From positions 1 through 48,440 of the forward strand of contig NZ_CANMWS010000037.1 of assembly GCF_947501665.1 (NCBI RefSeq): 48,440 bases of DNA, read 5' to 3'. This DNA comes from an uncultured Shewanella sp. (GTDB lineage Bacteria; Pseudomonadota; Gammaproteobacteria; Enterobacterales; Shewanellaceae). The position numbers were made by a program, and so were the translations under genes. This document shows, in pieces, positions 16,661 through 24,832 of the stretch (position 1 is its first letter; every line of letters starts with the position of its first letter). The notes under the pieces were generated by a model, which ran no database searches, was not told the DNA's origin, and saw nothing but the letters and a program-made list of their open reading frames with translations.

Positions 16661-17320
16661 TCAATAACTTTTGAATGCAGTTAATAAGAAATGGTTAATT
16701 GGGTTTTCAATCAAAAAAACACTCAGATACATTAAGACTAAGGTTAATAAACTTGATAGTGACGAGCGAATAAAGCCAAAGTTATGCACTGTTTTTAATA
16801 GTAAAAACAATATACATGCAAACCAAATATACATAATCCCGACAGCCAAATCAGCAGCTAGAATATAAGGGTCTGAACTTATAATGAAAACCATATTTTC
16901 AAGTGTTGATAATGTTAATTTCCCATCAATAAGTTCTTTATCTTGAAGGGTTTTTAGTGGTATTTCAAGAACGTTTATAAAAACAAATAGAGGTAATGTG
17001 TATAAAAACGCTGATATCGACTTGAAAAACCCACCGTTACCAAGAAGAACCTTAGCGGAGATATACGAAAATATTGAGTATATGAAAAATAACATTATGT
17101 TGGTGGTAACATTTAAAATAAAAAAAATTATTCCACCTTCTACATTATTTATTCTAAAGGATGGAACACCTAGTAAAGTTACTATAAAAGAAATGACAAC
17201 AGATAATAAAAAAGCCTTTGTAAAAACATTCCTATTATTATTAATTGAAGAGAATAAGGCTGCTGGATTACTGATTAAAAGAGCGAGTACACTCATATTT
17301 TTTGATGTTGAAGCTTCCAT
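16661..17320 (-). CDS. Polytopic membrane protein, possibly Yip1-like
   Basis: 219 residues with about five hydrophobic segments (about 37-52, 64-92, 101-118, 150-175, 185-205). The start (LISNPAALFSSINNNRNVFTKAFLLSVVISFIVTLLG) and the arrangement resemble Yip1/YIPF-type bacterial membrane proteins, which are of unknown role. The resemblance is weak. It lies between two other small membrane proteins on the same strand. Confidence 0.55.
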   Translation of the reverse strand: MEASTSKNMSVLALLISNPAALFSSINNNRNVFTKAFLLSVVISFIVTLLGVPSFRINNVEGGIIFFILNVTTNIMLFFIYSIFSYISAKVLLGNGGFFKSISAFLYTLPLFVFINVLEIPLKTLQDKELIDGKLTLSTLENMVFIISSDPYILAADLAVGIMYIWFACILFLLLKTVHNFGFIRSSLSSLLTLVLMYLSVFLIENPINHFLLTAFKSY

Positions 17321-17361
17321 TTAAAGATCCTTTTTTATAACCATGTTTGTAAGGTATTATA

Positions 17362-17607
17362 TCAACCGCATCTTTTCATTCTTTTATATTCATATATATA
17401 CAATATAATTGTTACGATAAAAGTTACTATTGTAATACGTTTATCTCCCGTATTACTGTTATTAAATAATAACAATAATTCACCGACAAGTAATATTAGA
17501 TTATATGGCCATTCCCCCATCCATTTTGAGTATTTTTTAGATGTTTTTTTTGAAGGAATAAAGCATAACATAATGATATTCATTAAATATAAAGTGATAT
17601 AAATCAT
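17362..17607 (-). CDS. Small hydrophobic hypothetical protein
   Basis: 81 residues with three short hydrophobic segments (about 2-15, 33-47 and 57-73) and a basic end (YEYKRMKRCG). No family recognised. It starts 4 nt after the stop of the upstream gene, so the two are probably cotranslated. Confidence 0.5.
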   Translation of the reverse strand: MIYITLYLMNIIMLCFIPSKKTSKKYSKWMGEWPYNLILLVGELLLLFNNSNTGDKRITIVTFIVTIILYIYEYKRMKRCG

Positions 17608-17611
17608 AAGA

Positions 17612-18043
17612 CTATATTGTTGGGCTAATAGCGGGATTATTTACTAAAATACTACACTGTGTTTGATTATTATTGCATAACGATATAGTTTTATCGTCTT
17701 TTTCTACAATAATAGCCTCAGTATTTACAGAAAGATTGAATGGGTTTTGGGTGAAATAGGTACCTTCTGTTGTATTAATTTCAACCATTTCATTTGTTGA
17801 AGTTATTTTGATAATTTCCCCCACTGATTGTTGATTAATTATCTCATTGTTTGAAATAGAAGTTCTTAGAATGAAAGATATAAGTACAAATATACTTAAC
17901 AAAAAACAATGCTTAAGGACAAAAGAATAAGTTTTTTCAAGGGAGGAGTCACCTCGGAAAGTCATATAATGAAATATATTTGTTATGGTTTCTTTTACTG
18001 TATTTTTTTCTGTATTTACAGATGATTCAGTTTCGTTACTCAT
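17612..18043 (-). CDS. Single-pass membrane hypothetical protein
   Basis: 143 residues from the ATG at 18043 (AAGGA 7 nt upstream). In-frame ATGs at 18070 and 18085 are alternatives, and the one at 18070 also has a plausible ribosome binding site. The protein has a soluble N-terminus, one membrane segment (about residues 44-62, FVLKHCFLLSIFVLISFIL) and an outer domain of about 80 residues with short beta-like repeats. No family recognised. Confidence 0.55.
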   Translation of the reverse strand: MSNETESSVNTEKNTVKETITNIFHYMTFRGDSSLEKTYSFVLKHCFLLSIFVLISFILRTSISNNEIINQQSVGEIIKITSTNEMVEINTTEGTYFTQNPFNLSVNTEAIIVEKDDKTISLCNNNQTQCSILVNNPAISPTI

Positions 18044-18132
18044 TTTCATATCCTTATAGGTTGCACCCATGTACTTCCTTCTCATGAGCTAATGATTCGT
18101 ATAATCCGATAGAATTTATACCAAGTTCAACT

Positions 18133-18345
18133 TCACGCATACTTCACTTTAAGAACTGAGTATTCAGTTGTATGCTCTATGTCGATGACTCGCCCAGAGC
18201 TTTGTCCTGCAATAGTATAACCTGTTGAAGAAAGAGATATAAAATCTCCTTTGGATACTGGATTTTTAAAACTAAATTCATTGTCTCGCTTAGGGTCAAT
18301 TAATCCTTCATTGGCATGTGAAGTGACATAGTATTTAAATCTCAT
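18133..18345 (-). CDS. Small hypothetical protein downstream of paired operators
   Basis: 70 residues, MRFKYYVTSHANEGLIDPKRDNEFSFKNPVSKGDFISLSSTGYTIAGQSSGRVIDIEHTTEYSVLKVKYA; a compact beta-rich soluble protein is likely. It has AAGGAAA upstream. Its promoter region contains two palindromic operators, so it and the membrane proteins after it are probably controlled by the adjacent HTH protein. Function unknown. Confidence 0.6.
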   Translation of the reverse strand: MRFKYYVTSHANEGLIDPKRDNEFSFKNPVSKGDFISLSSTGYTIAGQSSGRVIDIEHTTEYSVLKVKYA

Positions 18346-18391
18346 TTTCTTTTTCCTTTATGTAAGTAAATGTATTCATCTGCACAAATTA

Positions 18392-18440
18392 TGAGCGATT
18401 ATCGCTCACATGTAAAGTTTTTTTGAGCGATAATCACTCA
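18392..18440. promoter_or_regulatory. Two 17-bp palindromic operators
   Basis: TGAGCGATTATCGCTCA (18392-18408) and TGAGCGATAATCACTCA (18424-18440), centres 32 bp apart, or about three helical turns. They lie at the 3' end of the HTH gene and upstream of the gene at 18345. The second site even encodes part of the HTH protein's tail (MSDYRS). Probable binding sites for that HTH protein. Confidence 0.75.
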
Positions 18441-18612
18441 TTTTTTCAGTTTTTATACCTAGCACAATTAATTCCACAGCGCGACGGCGGTTTTTCCACC
18501 AATCATAAAATGTTCGTCGAGGAATTTGTGCATAATCGGCCACTTCTTTAGCGTCCAATCCACAATTATCCTTACAAAAACGCGACAATTCATTTTGCTC
18601 ATTATTCATCAT
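18406..18612 (-). CDS. Small HTH DNA-binding protein
   Basis: 68 residues: FCKDNCGLDAKEVADYAQIPRRTFYDWWKNRRRAVELIVLGIKTEK. The AKEVADYAQIPRRTFYDWWKNRRR segment is a helix-turn-helix with an aromatic, basic recognition helix, like small plasmid and phage regulators of the Cro/YdaS kind. Two palindromes overlap and follow its 3' end, so it probably represses the downstream genes. An ATG at 18609 is an alternative start. Confidence 0.7.
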   Translation of the reverse strand: MMNNEQNELSRFCKDNCGLDAKEVADYAQIPRRTFYDWWKNRRRAVELIVLGIKTEKMSDYRSKKLYM

Positions 18613-18652
18613 GTTTAGAATCTAATTCTCTTTAATAAGTTTGCCATTGATA

Positions 18653-18681
18653 TACCCCTTTTTTTACATAAAAAAGGGGTA
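18653..18681. terminator. Terminator of the relaxase operon
   Basis: taccccttttttt against aaaaaaggggta with a 4-nt loop. On the minus strand the stem ends in a T-run just after the relaxase stop at 18689. On the plus strand it also ends in an A/T-rich tail. Confidence 0.75.
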
Positions 18682-18688
18682 AAGATTA

Positions 18689-21600
18689 TCACTGTTTCAT
18701 TTTTGGCGCATCATGAGTAATAGGCTTAACTTCTAAAGGCTCGCCTTTATTATCAAATGTCTGTGGTATTGCTTGGCTCTGCCCTGCAACAGATAAATCA
18801 AGCTTCCCTGTCTGGATATCTTCTATCGTATAATTCTTAAGGAATTTGTCATTATTTCTGATCTTTTCCAGTAGATCATTATCTAATTTACTGGGCTTAT
18901 TATCGTTAAAATAGACATCCAACGTGTTATTTTTAGCATCCCATTTATAGGTAACAGCAACTGTTTTTTGCTCTTTCTGAGGAGACAGTTCGTCTTTAAT
19001 CGTGTCAGTTTCTAACTTATCACTATTGATAGACTCCTGATTATTTTCCTTCGCTCCCTTGCTAATGATGTCAATTTTCCACTCGTTGTAATGAGTGTCC
19101 TTCTTGATAGAGTTAACGATGTTGCCATCATCGTCTTTAATATCTTCAGTTACCGTGACACCTTTTTTATCTGTCACTTGTAAACTAACTTCATCACCAA
19201 TTTGGGCTTTTGATTTAACCATCGCCTCTTTAAGCCCTTTCCCCCACTTAATATCACCATTACTTAACTTAACAAAATAGCTTTTTGCTGACCCTTCAAA
19301 AAAGAGATAGTCGGCTTCACCGTGTTCAGTTATAACCACTTTTTCAGGTTCTTTTTGAGCTAATGAATATCGGTTATTATTTTCAGTTTTGGGGTCTGGG
19401 ATCTTAGTTATAGGTGCGGTGAAATTCGCTTGATGAGTCGATTTCTCATCACTGGATTTGGATTGTTGGGTTTGTTGTTTGGCTGTATTGTCAATGGTAT
19501 TGACGGATTTTAATGGAACAACATTGCTCTCATTTTCATCTTTAAACGTTCTGGCCTTGATGAAGTCGGCTTGCATCTTCTTATCGTTAAATACCACTTT
19601 TAAATTTTTAGCGACAGCCACGTCAATGACTTGTTGTTTAAATTCTTTTGTGCCTGATATCTTAAGAACGCCAAATTTTTCAGCAGCCAACTCCATTGCT
19701 GCGCCAATATGACGAATATCAGGCTGGCGTTCTGCTAAGGTGATCCTGTTTCCCGTATCGGTAAAAGCCACTTTTCCATCTTCAAAGCTTCTAAATTCAA
19801 CTTTACCGTTGGATAAGTCTTTACGGGCGACAATATCAGACATTTGCCCTTCAAGTTGCCTAGCAAGCTCCCTGCTACGTTTAATCATATCAGCCGTTTT
19901 GGTTAAGCTGGTAGTATCTTCATCAACACCAGATATTGAGTTTTCGGTGGATTTTAAAGGGGTTCTTAATTTAGCTAAATCAGATAAAGCCATATCGTTG
20001 ATTCCTTGTTGTTCTAATCGCTGCAAGTGCTTAAGGATCATGATTGATTCATTAAGGCGATCTTGCTTAGATTTTGATGTGTAACCGCTGGTTGTGTAAT
20101 GACTCGCAAAACTGATTGAATTAACAATCTGCTTGTCTCGTTTACTACTCACTTGGGATTGATAAACATCAATTAAAATCCCTTTTGTTTCATTCCAAGA
20201 CATGTGCATGTGCTTGGTACAAAAATCACTAACGTTATACGCTGTAGTGCCTGTTTTAATACGCTGAGAACCGTCCTTAGCGTTAATAATTTGGTAATCT
20301 TCTTTATCGAGACCATGACTAACCGATAAATGCTTAAGGAGATTGCTTGCTTTTAAATCACGCCTTAATACTCGGAAAAACTGTAATTCATGGTTTTGCT
20401 CTGCACTCTCCAAATGCTCGGACAGTAGGCGTTCTGTCAATGTCTTAGGCTCTGGCCTTTTAACTAAATGAAGAATGTCATGCTTAAGCTTTAACTTTGT
20501 ATTAAGTCCGTCGAAATCCCTTATTCCTCTTCCTCTTCGGTTAGCATTAGGCCGTCGCAATTGGTGATCTCCACGGGTTCCTGTGGCGACCAAATGACGC
20601 TTTTCATTATCATGCAAAACACCTTGGGGAAAAATTGGCCGTTCTCTTCCACTTCTAACCAAATTGCGTTTGGGCAAACTTGACAGGCCGTTTGGGATGT
20701 CGGTAAATTTTCGGGTTCCAATTCGGTTAATACTAGGCTTGAGATCTGCCGCCCGTCCTCTCTCTGGAAAATATTTGTTTTCGAACTCTCTTTTTCTGTC
20801 ATTTAAAAATCCTTCTTTAAGTTTTGGTGATAATGAATAATATTGCTTTCGTATTTTTGGTGAGGCTGGATGAATAAACTTCTTTTCATGAGCAATAACA
20901 TTTACCCAATCATCAAGTAAGGTGTAAATCTTATCATCACTAGGTTTAATTCGCTTTAATTCTCTATTCTCTATAAAGTCAGGTTTAAAACAAGATTCAG
21001 TTAATCTAATATTTTTATTCTCTCCATGAGGTTTGAACTTAATATATTCATCCTTAGAGCCTAATTTACCATATTTAACTTCTCCATGAGAAGTTAAATA
21101 ATCAATAAAATCATCTTTTGATTTTATGTTCTTTTCGATTATTGCATCAAACAATTCAGACTTTAACTTTACATTAGCACCTTTAAAAGCATCACCTTTA
21201 TATCGACTAATGAACTTTGAATTCCCCTCAAAATTTATCTTCCTTTGATTATCATAAGGGGAGGATAATTTAAATTCTCTATTAATCGTTTCTTGTATTG
21301 AATCATGGTAATTTTCTGAATCCGTATATTTACCAAATGGATTAAACTGCTTATTAGTTAATAGGTGTTTTTTGGGTAAAACAATATGGACGTGGGGGAA
21401 CCGTTCAATTTTTTCACCTGTTTTTTTATCTTTGTAACTTTTTATTTTTGGTTGGTGTATTTCAGCATAAATATTGTATTCCTCACTATCATAAGCTGAC
21501 ATTAATCTTTCTTTGTATGCCTGATAGACTTCTGCTATTTTTTCATTGCTAAAGTCTTTTTCACTAAAGCTTAAGGTGATATGAAGATAGTTTTCTTTAC

Positions 21601-21757
21601 TATCCATAGAGTTTATTATTTGTTGAGTTAGCTCTAAGTTACCATCTAAACAAACGCGATTATCCAGTTGATCTCGGCTTAGCTCTCGGCCAGACTTTAT
21701 CCCATCTTTAAGATATTCAACAATACCAGACTTACCACCTGTTACTCTAGCTAACAT
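18689..21757 (-). CDS. Conjugative relaxase with LPD7 domain
   Basis: 1022 residues. The N-terminal relaxase/mobilisation nuclease domain begins MLARVTGGKSGIVEYLKDGIKSGREL, with Tyr15 the likely nicking tyrosine of motif I. The metal-binding motif III is FPHVHIVLP with His122 and His124. The C-terminal half carries an LPD7-type segment at about residues 650-730 (GKVEFRSFEDGKVAFTDTGNRITL...IGAAMELAAEKFGVLKISGTKEFKQQVIDVAVAKNLKV), common in plasmid relaxases. The exact MOB class was not resolved; MOBP-like is most likely given the MobC and traKLM neighbours. It cuts oriT and pilots the strand through VirD4. It overlaps mobC by 7 nt. Confidence 0.9.
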   Translation of the reverse strand: MLARVTGGKSGIVEYLKDGIKSGRELSRDQLDNRVCLDGNLELTQQIINSMDSKENYLHITLSFSEKDFSNEKIAEVYQAYKERLMSAYDSEEYNIYAEIHQPKIKSYKDKKTGEKIERFPHVHIVLPKKHLLTNKQFNPFGKYTDSENYHDSIQETINREFKLSSPYDNQRKINFEGNSKFISRYKGDAFKGANVKLKSELFDAIIEKNIKSKDDFIDYLTSHGEVKYGKLGSKDEYIKFKPHGENKNIRLTESCFKPDFIENRELKRIKPSDDKIYTLLDDWVNVIAHEKKFIHPASPKIRKQYYSLSPKLKEGFLNDRKREFENKYFPERGRAADLKPSINRIGTRKFTDIPNGLSSLPKRNLVRSGRERPIFPQGVLHDNEKRHLVATGTRGDHQLRRPNANRRGRGIRDFDGLNTKLKLKHDILHLVKRPEPKTLTERLLSEHLESAEQNHELQFFRVLRRDLKASNLLKHLSVSHGLDKEDYQIINAKDGSQRIKTGTTAYNVSDFCTKHMHMSWNETKGILIDVYQSQVSSKRDKQIVNSISFASHYTTSGYTSKSKQDRLNESIMILKHLQRLEQQGINDMALSDLAKLRTPLKSTENSISGVDEDTTSLTKTADMIKRSRELARQLEGQMSDIVARKDLSNGKVEFRSFEDGKVAFTDTGNRITLAERQPDIRHIGAAMELAAEKFGVLKISGTKEFKQQVIDVAVAKNLKVVFNDKKMQADFIKARTFKDENESNVVPLKSVNTIDNTAKQQTQQSKSSDEKSTHQANFTAPITKIPDPKTENNNRYSLAQKEPEKVVITEHGEADYLFFEGSAKSYFVKLSNGDIKWGKGLKEAMVKSKAQIGDEVSLQVTDKKGVTVTEDIKDDDGNIVNSIKKDTHYNEWKIDIISKGAKENNQESINSDKLETDTIKDELSPQKEQKTVAVTYKWDAKNNTLDVYFNDNKPSKLDNDLLEKIRNNDKFLKNYTIEDIQTGKLDLSVAGQSQAIPQTFDNKGEPLEVKPITHDAPKMKQ

Positions 21758-22095
21758 TTATCTATTGCTCCAGAAAAAAGCTTTTCTAAAGAAATAAGCT
21801 TATTAAGAGTTTCAATATACAATCGTTCGTTAACTATCCCGCCTCTATAAGCTTGGTTAATAGACTTAGCAATTTGATTGATATTATTTGATGCTTTGTT
21901 GGCAAGAAAGACGACCCTTTCTTTATCTGGATTGTTTTTGTTGTTTACTGCAATCTCAATTTCCCTACTAAGAATAACCTTTTTAAAAAGAGTCCCCCTT
22001 TTTAAATTAGTGGATTCTAAAATATCACCAAATGGTTTGAACTCGGTTGGTGTGAGCTTTACCTGTATATGTTCTGTTGCTTTTTCTTTTGTCAT
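21751..22095 (-). CDS. mobC: MobC-like relaxosome protein
   Basis: 114 residues. The N-terminus has a ribbon-helix-helix-like start (EHIQVKLTPTEFKPFGDILESTNLKRGTLFKKVIL) and the C-terminal half has the MobC motif NKASNNINQIAKSINQAYRGG...LYIETLNKLISLEKLF. MobC/TraJ-type proteins bind oriT and help the relaxase open and nick DNA. It precedes and overlaps the relaxase gene and its start faces the probable oriT. Confidence 0.82.
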   Translation of the reverse strand: MTKEKATEHIQVKLTPTEFKPFGDILESTNLKRGTLFKKVILSREIEIAVNNKNNPDKERVVFLANKASNNINQIAKSINQAYRGGIVNERLYIETLNKLISLEKLFSGAIDKC

Positions 22096-22215
22096 ATTGG
22101 GAACTCGTAGAGTTTTAAAAGGGTTCTAGGGAATTTCCCTAGGCACACGAATAGTATAGTTGAAGCGGAGCAAAAAGTATACTTTCGACAGCGTGCCTAT
22201 GTTTATCTTTAGGGT
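22096..22215. other. oriT: Probable origin of transfer (oriT) region
   Basis: The gap between divergent mobC and traK-like genes is the usual oriT place in RP4-like transfer regions. It holds a 17-bp palindrome CTAGGGAATTTCCCTAG (22126-22142), which directly abuts a long-range inverted pair aggcac (22141-22146) and gtgcct (22193-22198), plus an inner pair gtata/tatac (about 22154-22181). The unpaired text between them (tttcgacagc) could hold nic. I could not match a known nic consensus, so the exact site is open. Confidence 0.5.
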
Positions 22216-22229
22216 TTGATTTTTGATTC

Positions 22230-22400
22230 TTTACCTCACTAATTTATCACTGAATCAATAGCAAAAAATCACTGAATTTAGATTTATTAGCAAAAAATCA
22301 CGGATTCATCACTTACAAATCACTAAAGAAAAAACGAAAAATAGGCGAAAAAAGCCAAAATCACTAAAAAATCACTAAAAAAATAGCAAAAAATAACATT
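22230..22400. repeat. Short AT-rich direct repeats next to oriT
   Basis: The element AATCAC(T) recurs about seven times, and a longer unit tagcaaaaaatcac occurs twice (about 22259 and 22289), with aatcactaaaaaa also repeated (about 22357 and 22368). The array lies just upstream of the traK/stbA-like gene, so it may be the binding array of that protein, for transfer or segregation. R388 StbA binds repeats in a comparable place (family knowledge). Confidence 0.55.
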
Positions 22401-22466
22401 TACCTTTGAGATATTTTGAAATAAGTAATAGAATTATATTTGTTACTTAGTTATGGACTGTGTTTT

Positions 22467-23000
22467 ATGGATATTGATGAACTGAAAACATCGTTAAAGC
22501 GTGAAAGAGAAAGCGGTAACTTTCGTTTACAAGCTATTTTTAATCGTCATATAAAGGAGTTTGAGCAACTAAAAAATGAAGGATATAGCTATAGTGGAAT
22601 AATAAGAACGTTAGATTTAAATATATCATTAAATTACTACACTAATTTAATATCTAGAGCGAGGACACACATTAATAAAGACAAAGGTAATATTAAATCA
22701 GATAACAACCGTTCTCATCTAGCTAATAATGAGAATGAAAAAGAAAGTCATGATATTGCTGAAAATAAAACTTCAACTGTTATAAAAACTAAAGAGGAGT
22801 CTCCTCCACCACACTTAGAACTTAAACATTCAGTTGAGGAGTGGAACCTTAAAACGGGTGTGAAATTATCCGAAAGAATGTTGTTTAAGTTGGAGAAGAG
22901 CAACTTAACCCCTCAAAAAATATGCGACCTAAATTTAACTACAGCAACTCAAATAATAAACTACGTAACTGAAACAGAAAGTAAGACAAAATATAAATAG
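22467..23000 (+). CDS. TraK/StbA-like DNA-binding protein
   Basis: 177 residues from the ATG at 22467. The N-terminal part, FNRHIKEFEQLKNEGYSYSGIIRTLDLNISLNYYTNLISRARTHIN, is a helix-turn-helix-like block typical of plasmid proteins encoded first in traKLM/stbABC-like operons. A low-complexity Asn/Glu-rich linker and a second small domain (KHSVEEWNLKTGVKLSERMLFKLEKSNLTPQKI) follow. It likely binds the adjacent repeats and oriT. Assignment comes from domain pattern and gene order rather than close similarity. Confidence 0.6.
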   Translation: MDIDELKTSLKRERESGNFRLQAIFNRHIKEFEQLKNEGYSYSGIIRTLDLNISLNYYTNLISRARTHINKDKGNIKSDNNRSHLANNENEKESHDIAENKTSTVIKTKEESPPPHLELKHSVEEWNLKTGVKLSERMLFKLEKSNLTPQKICDLNLTTATQIINYVTETESKTKYK

Positions 23001-23008
23001 GAGATATT

Positions 23009-23755
23009 ATGTTTTTAAAAATAGCAATTATGAATAATAGCGGTAACGTTGGAAAAAGTATGATTTGCGATAACTTGCTGAAACCACGAATCCCAACAGT
23101 GGAAACAATAAAAATTGAAACTATAAATTCCAATGGTACGCTTGATGAGACAGTATCAGCAAAAAATATAAAAAGGGTTTTTGACCTTATAGATTCTTCC
23201 GATGTGGCGGTGATAGACGTTGGCGCTTCAAACATAGAAACGTTTATGGAAAATTTAAGTAAACTAAAAGGGGCGCATGAAGATATTGATTTTTTCTTTA
23301 TACCTACAACACCAAAATCCAAACAACAAATCGATACAATATCAACAGTCGAAGGATTATTAAATTTAGGCGTAGATGAAAATCAAATAAAATTAATATT
23401 TAATTTTCACGACAATGACCTGACAGTTGAACAATATTACCCACTTATATTTGAAAGTGAGTTAAAGTCAATTTTAAAGCTGGATAAAAAAGAAAATATT
23501 TTCACTATTACTGATAATCCAGTTTTTGATATGCTTGGAGAAATGGGAACCTCATTTATCGATATTGCTAATGATGAGCGTGATTTTAAATCTATGATTA
23601 GAGCAAGCAAAGATAAAACAGAACGTTCTATTTTATCTCACCAACGAAGTGCCCAACGTTTAGCTAAAGGGTTTATTGAAGAACTCGACATGACATTTTT
23701 AAAAATAAAAAATGCATGTGAATTAGAATTTGAAGGAGCAAATAATGGAAAGTGA
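23009..23755 (+). CDS. ParA-superfamily ATPase, TraL/StbB-like
   Basis: 248 residues. The deviant P-loop reads AIMNNSGNVGKSMICDNLL (residues 6-24); the aspartate of VAVIDVGASNIETF (about residue 70) is Walker B-like, and FFFIPTTPKSKQQIDTISTVEGLLNLG follows as in the StbB/TraL group. Such proteins are found with relaxosome genes and affect plasmid positioning or transfer. It lies 8 nt after the traK-like gene and overlaps the next gene by 11 nt. Confidence 0.75.
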   Translation: MFLKIAIMNNSGNVGKSMICDNLLKPRIPTVETIKIETINSNGTLDETVSAKNIKRVFDLIDSSDVAVIDVGASNIETFMENLSKLKGAHEDIDFFFIPTTPKSKQQIDTISTVEGLLNLGVDENQIKLIFNFHDNDLTVEQYYPLIFESELKSILKLDKKENIFTITDNPVFDMLGEMGTSFIDIANDERDFKSMIRASKDKTERSILSHQRSAQRLAKGFIEELDMTFLKIKNACELEFEGANNGK

Positions 23756-24245
23756 AGCATCAACTTTAAGTAAAAGCAAATTAGGCCAAGCTATGCAGGA
23801 TGCAGCCTTGGCAAATATAAATGAAGATATTAATAATATTCATGATACACTTGAAAATATTATTAATGAATTTCCTGAAAAGGCAGAAAATCAACTTGAG
23901 TCTGTTCGAGAAAGTATTTTATCTCTTGAACAGGCACTTAAAGTTGTGCCACAGGCGTTTGAACAGAACTTTGCAAAAAAAATGAACAATCTCATCGATG
24001 CAACTAATGAGATTGATTTACATAGTAAAAAACTAAGTCAGACGTTAAAAAAGGATATGAGTCAATCTGTAATCGATCAGTCTGAATTACTCGCTAAAGA
24101 ATTTAATAAGCGTTTAGGCGGACAAACATTAATATCAACATGGACGTTATTTAAATTTGGCATTTATTGCACAATATTAGGTGGTTTTTTAAGTGCTGTT
24201 CTTGCGTCTTGGTTTGTGTGGGTTGGTTTTCCTAAAGTATTTTAA
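23745..24245 (+). CDS. TraM/StbC-like coiled-coil membrane protein
   Basis: 166 residues from ATG 23745 (AAGGAG 6 nt upstream). A long helical region with heptad-like spacing (residues about 20-130) is followed by one membrane segment (about 140-160, FGIYCTILGGFLSAVLASWFVWVGF) at the C-terminus. This layout matches third genes of traKLM/stbABC-like operons. It may anchor the ParA-like ATPase or the relaxosome at the membrane. The role is inferred from context. Confidence 0.6.
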   Translation: MESEASTLSKSKLGQAMQDAALANINEDINNIHDTLENIINEFPEKAENQLESVRESILSLEQALKVVPQAFEQNFAKKMNNLIDATNEIDLHSKKLSQTLKKDMSQSVIDQSELLAKEFNKRLGGQTLISTWTLFKFGIYCTILGGFLSAVLASWFVWVGFPKVF

Positions 24246-24274
24246 TAGCGTCACTGAACATTTTCTGGCTATAG

Positions 24275-24313
24275 AACCAAGGTAAAAAATGCTTTCAAGT
24301 CGTTACCTTGGTT
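24275..24313 (+). terminator. Hairpin after the traKLM-like operon
   Basis: Perfect 11-bp inverted repeat aaccaaggtaa / ttaccttggtt with a 17-nt loop, followed by TTTTGCC. It ends the operon and forms the left edge of the structured element that follows. Confidence 0.6.
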
Positions 24314-24496
24314 TTGCCTACGGCCATCTTAGGGGCTGAGGAGTCCATAACGAGCTATAAAATCAAAAACGTGTCCAGCAGGAAGGCGTCCATTTATTGT
24401 GTGTTACCCTCTCAGAGCTTCAACAGTATTGTTAAGCACAACCAGCCAGTAACAACAGAGCAAGCCACCAGTGGCTTGGGTATCGCTCCGCTCCCA
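24305..24496. repeat. Structured non-coding element, copy A (inverted copy at 47796-47991)
   Basis: About 192 bp that reappear in reverse orientation at 47796-47991. Shared blocks include accttggttttgcctacgg, gctgagga.tccata.cgag, cgtgtc.agca, ccagtaacaacagagcaagc and tggcttgggtatcgctccgc. Inside, CAAGCCAC-ca-GTGGCTTG (24461-24478) forms a hairpin; in the other copy the stem is CAAGCCAA/TTGGCTTG, so base changes on both sides keep the pairing. The open frame across it is not conserved, so this is probably a structural DNA or RNA element. Confidence 0.75.
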
Positions 24497-24514
24497 TCAA
24501 ACCTACGGTTTGAT
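24496..24514. terminator. Hairpin with T-rich flank
   Basis: atcaaacc-tac-ggtttgat, followed by AATTTTATTTTTT on the plus strand. It overlaps the stop codon of the minus-strand gene at 24503 and terminates plus-strand reading from the traKLM side. Confidence 0.6.
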
Positions 24515-24679
24515 AATTTTATTTTTTAGCTTTATGAAGTCCCGCTTTATATCGGGTGCATAACAAGACATAGCCAAGGCCATTAATGCAAATTTAAGCC
24601 ACATCATGTCGTTCTGAATTGAAAATGATGCGAGCAATGTTAGAAACCCCAGTAATCTAAATTTATTTCTATGCGTCAT
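24503..24679 (-). CDS. Small two-helix membrane protein
   Basis: 58 residues with a strong ribosome binding site (AAGGAG 9 nt before ATG 24679): MTHRNKFRLLGFLTLLASFSIQ..., then MMWLKFALMALAMSCYAPDIKRDFIKLKNKIIKP. Two hydrophobic stretches (about 8-21 and 26-41) with basic ends suggest a small inner-membrane protein. No family recognised. It is divergent from the SprT-like gene and shares the operator-bearing gap with it. Confidence 0.6.
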   Translation of the reverse strand: MTHRNKFRLLGFLTLLASFSIQNDMMWLKFALMALAMSCYAPDIKRDFIKLKNKIIKP

Positions 24680-24762
24680 GCTTACCTGCTCCTTTTTGAG
24701 TTAAGTCCTTTTCAGTATAATTAACTTCTCAAAAATCATCTGATTAATCGCTATATTTTAAT

Positions 24763-24821
24763 TTTTGGATTGCACAATCCAAAATATAGACCATACTGAA
24801 TTGGATTGTACAATCCAATTC
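24763..24821. promoter_or_regulatory. Two perfect palindromic operators upstream of the SprT-like gene
   Basis: A 22-bp palindrome at 24763-24784 (core TTGGATTGCACAATCCAA) and a 24-bp palindrome at 24798-24821 (core TTGGATTGTACAATCCAA), centres 36 bp apart. The second ends 11 nt before the start codon at 24833, so bound protein would block both transcription and translation. They could control both divergent genes. The cognate regulator is unknown. Confidence 0.8.
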
Positions 24822-24832
24822 AGGGAAGGATA

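Noticed and set aside
20521..20802. Minus-strand frame of 93 codons inside the relaxase
   Set aside because: Wholly within the relaxase gene in another frame; composition matches a shadow.
24308..24529. Plus-strand frame of 73 codons over the structured element
   Set aside because: It has no ribosome binding site and the inverted copy at 47796-47991 does not keep the frame.
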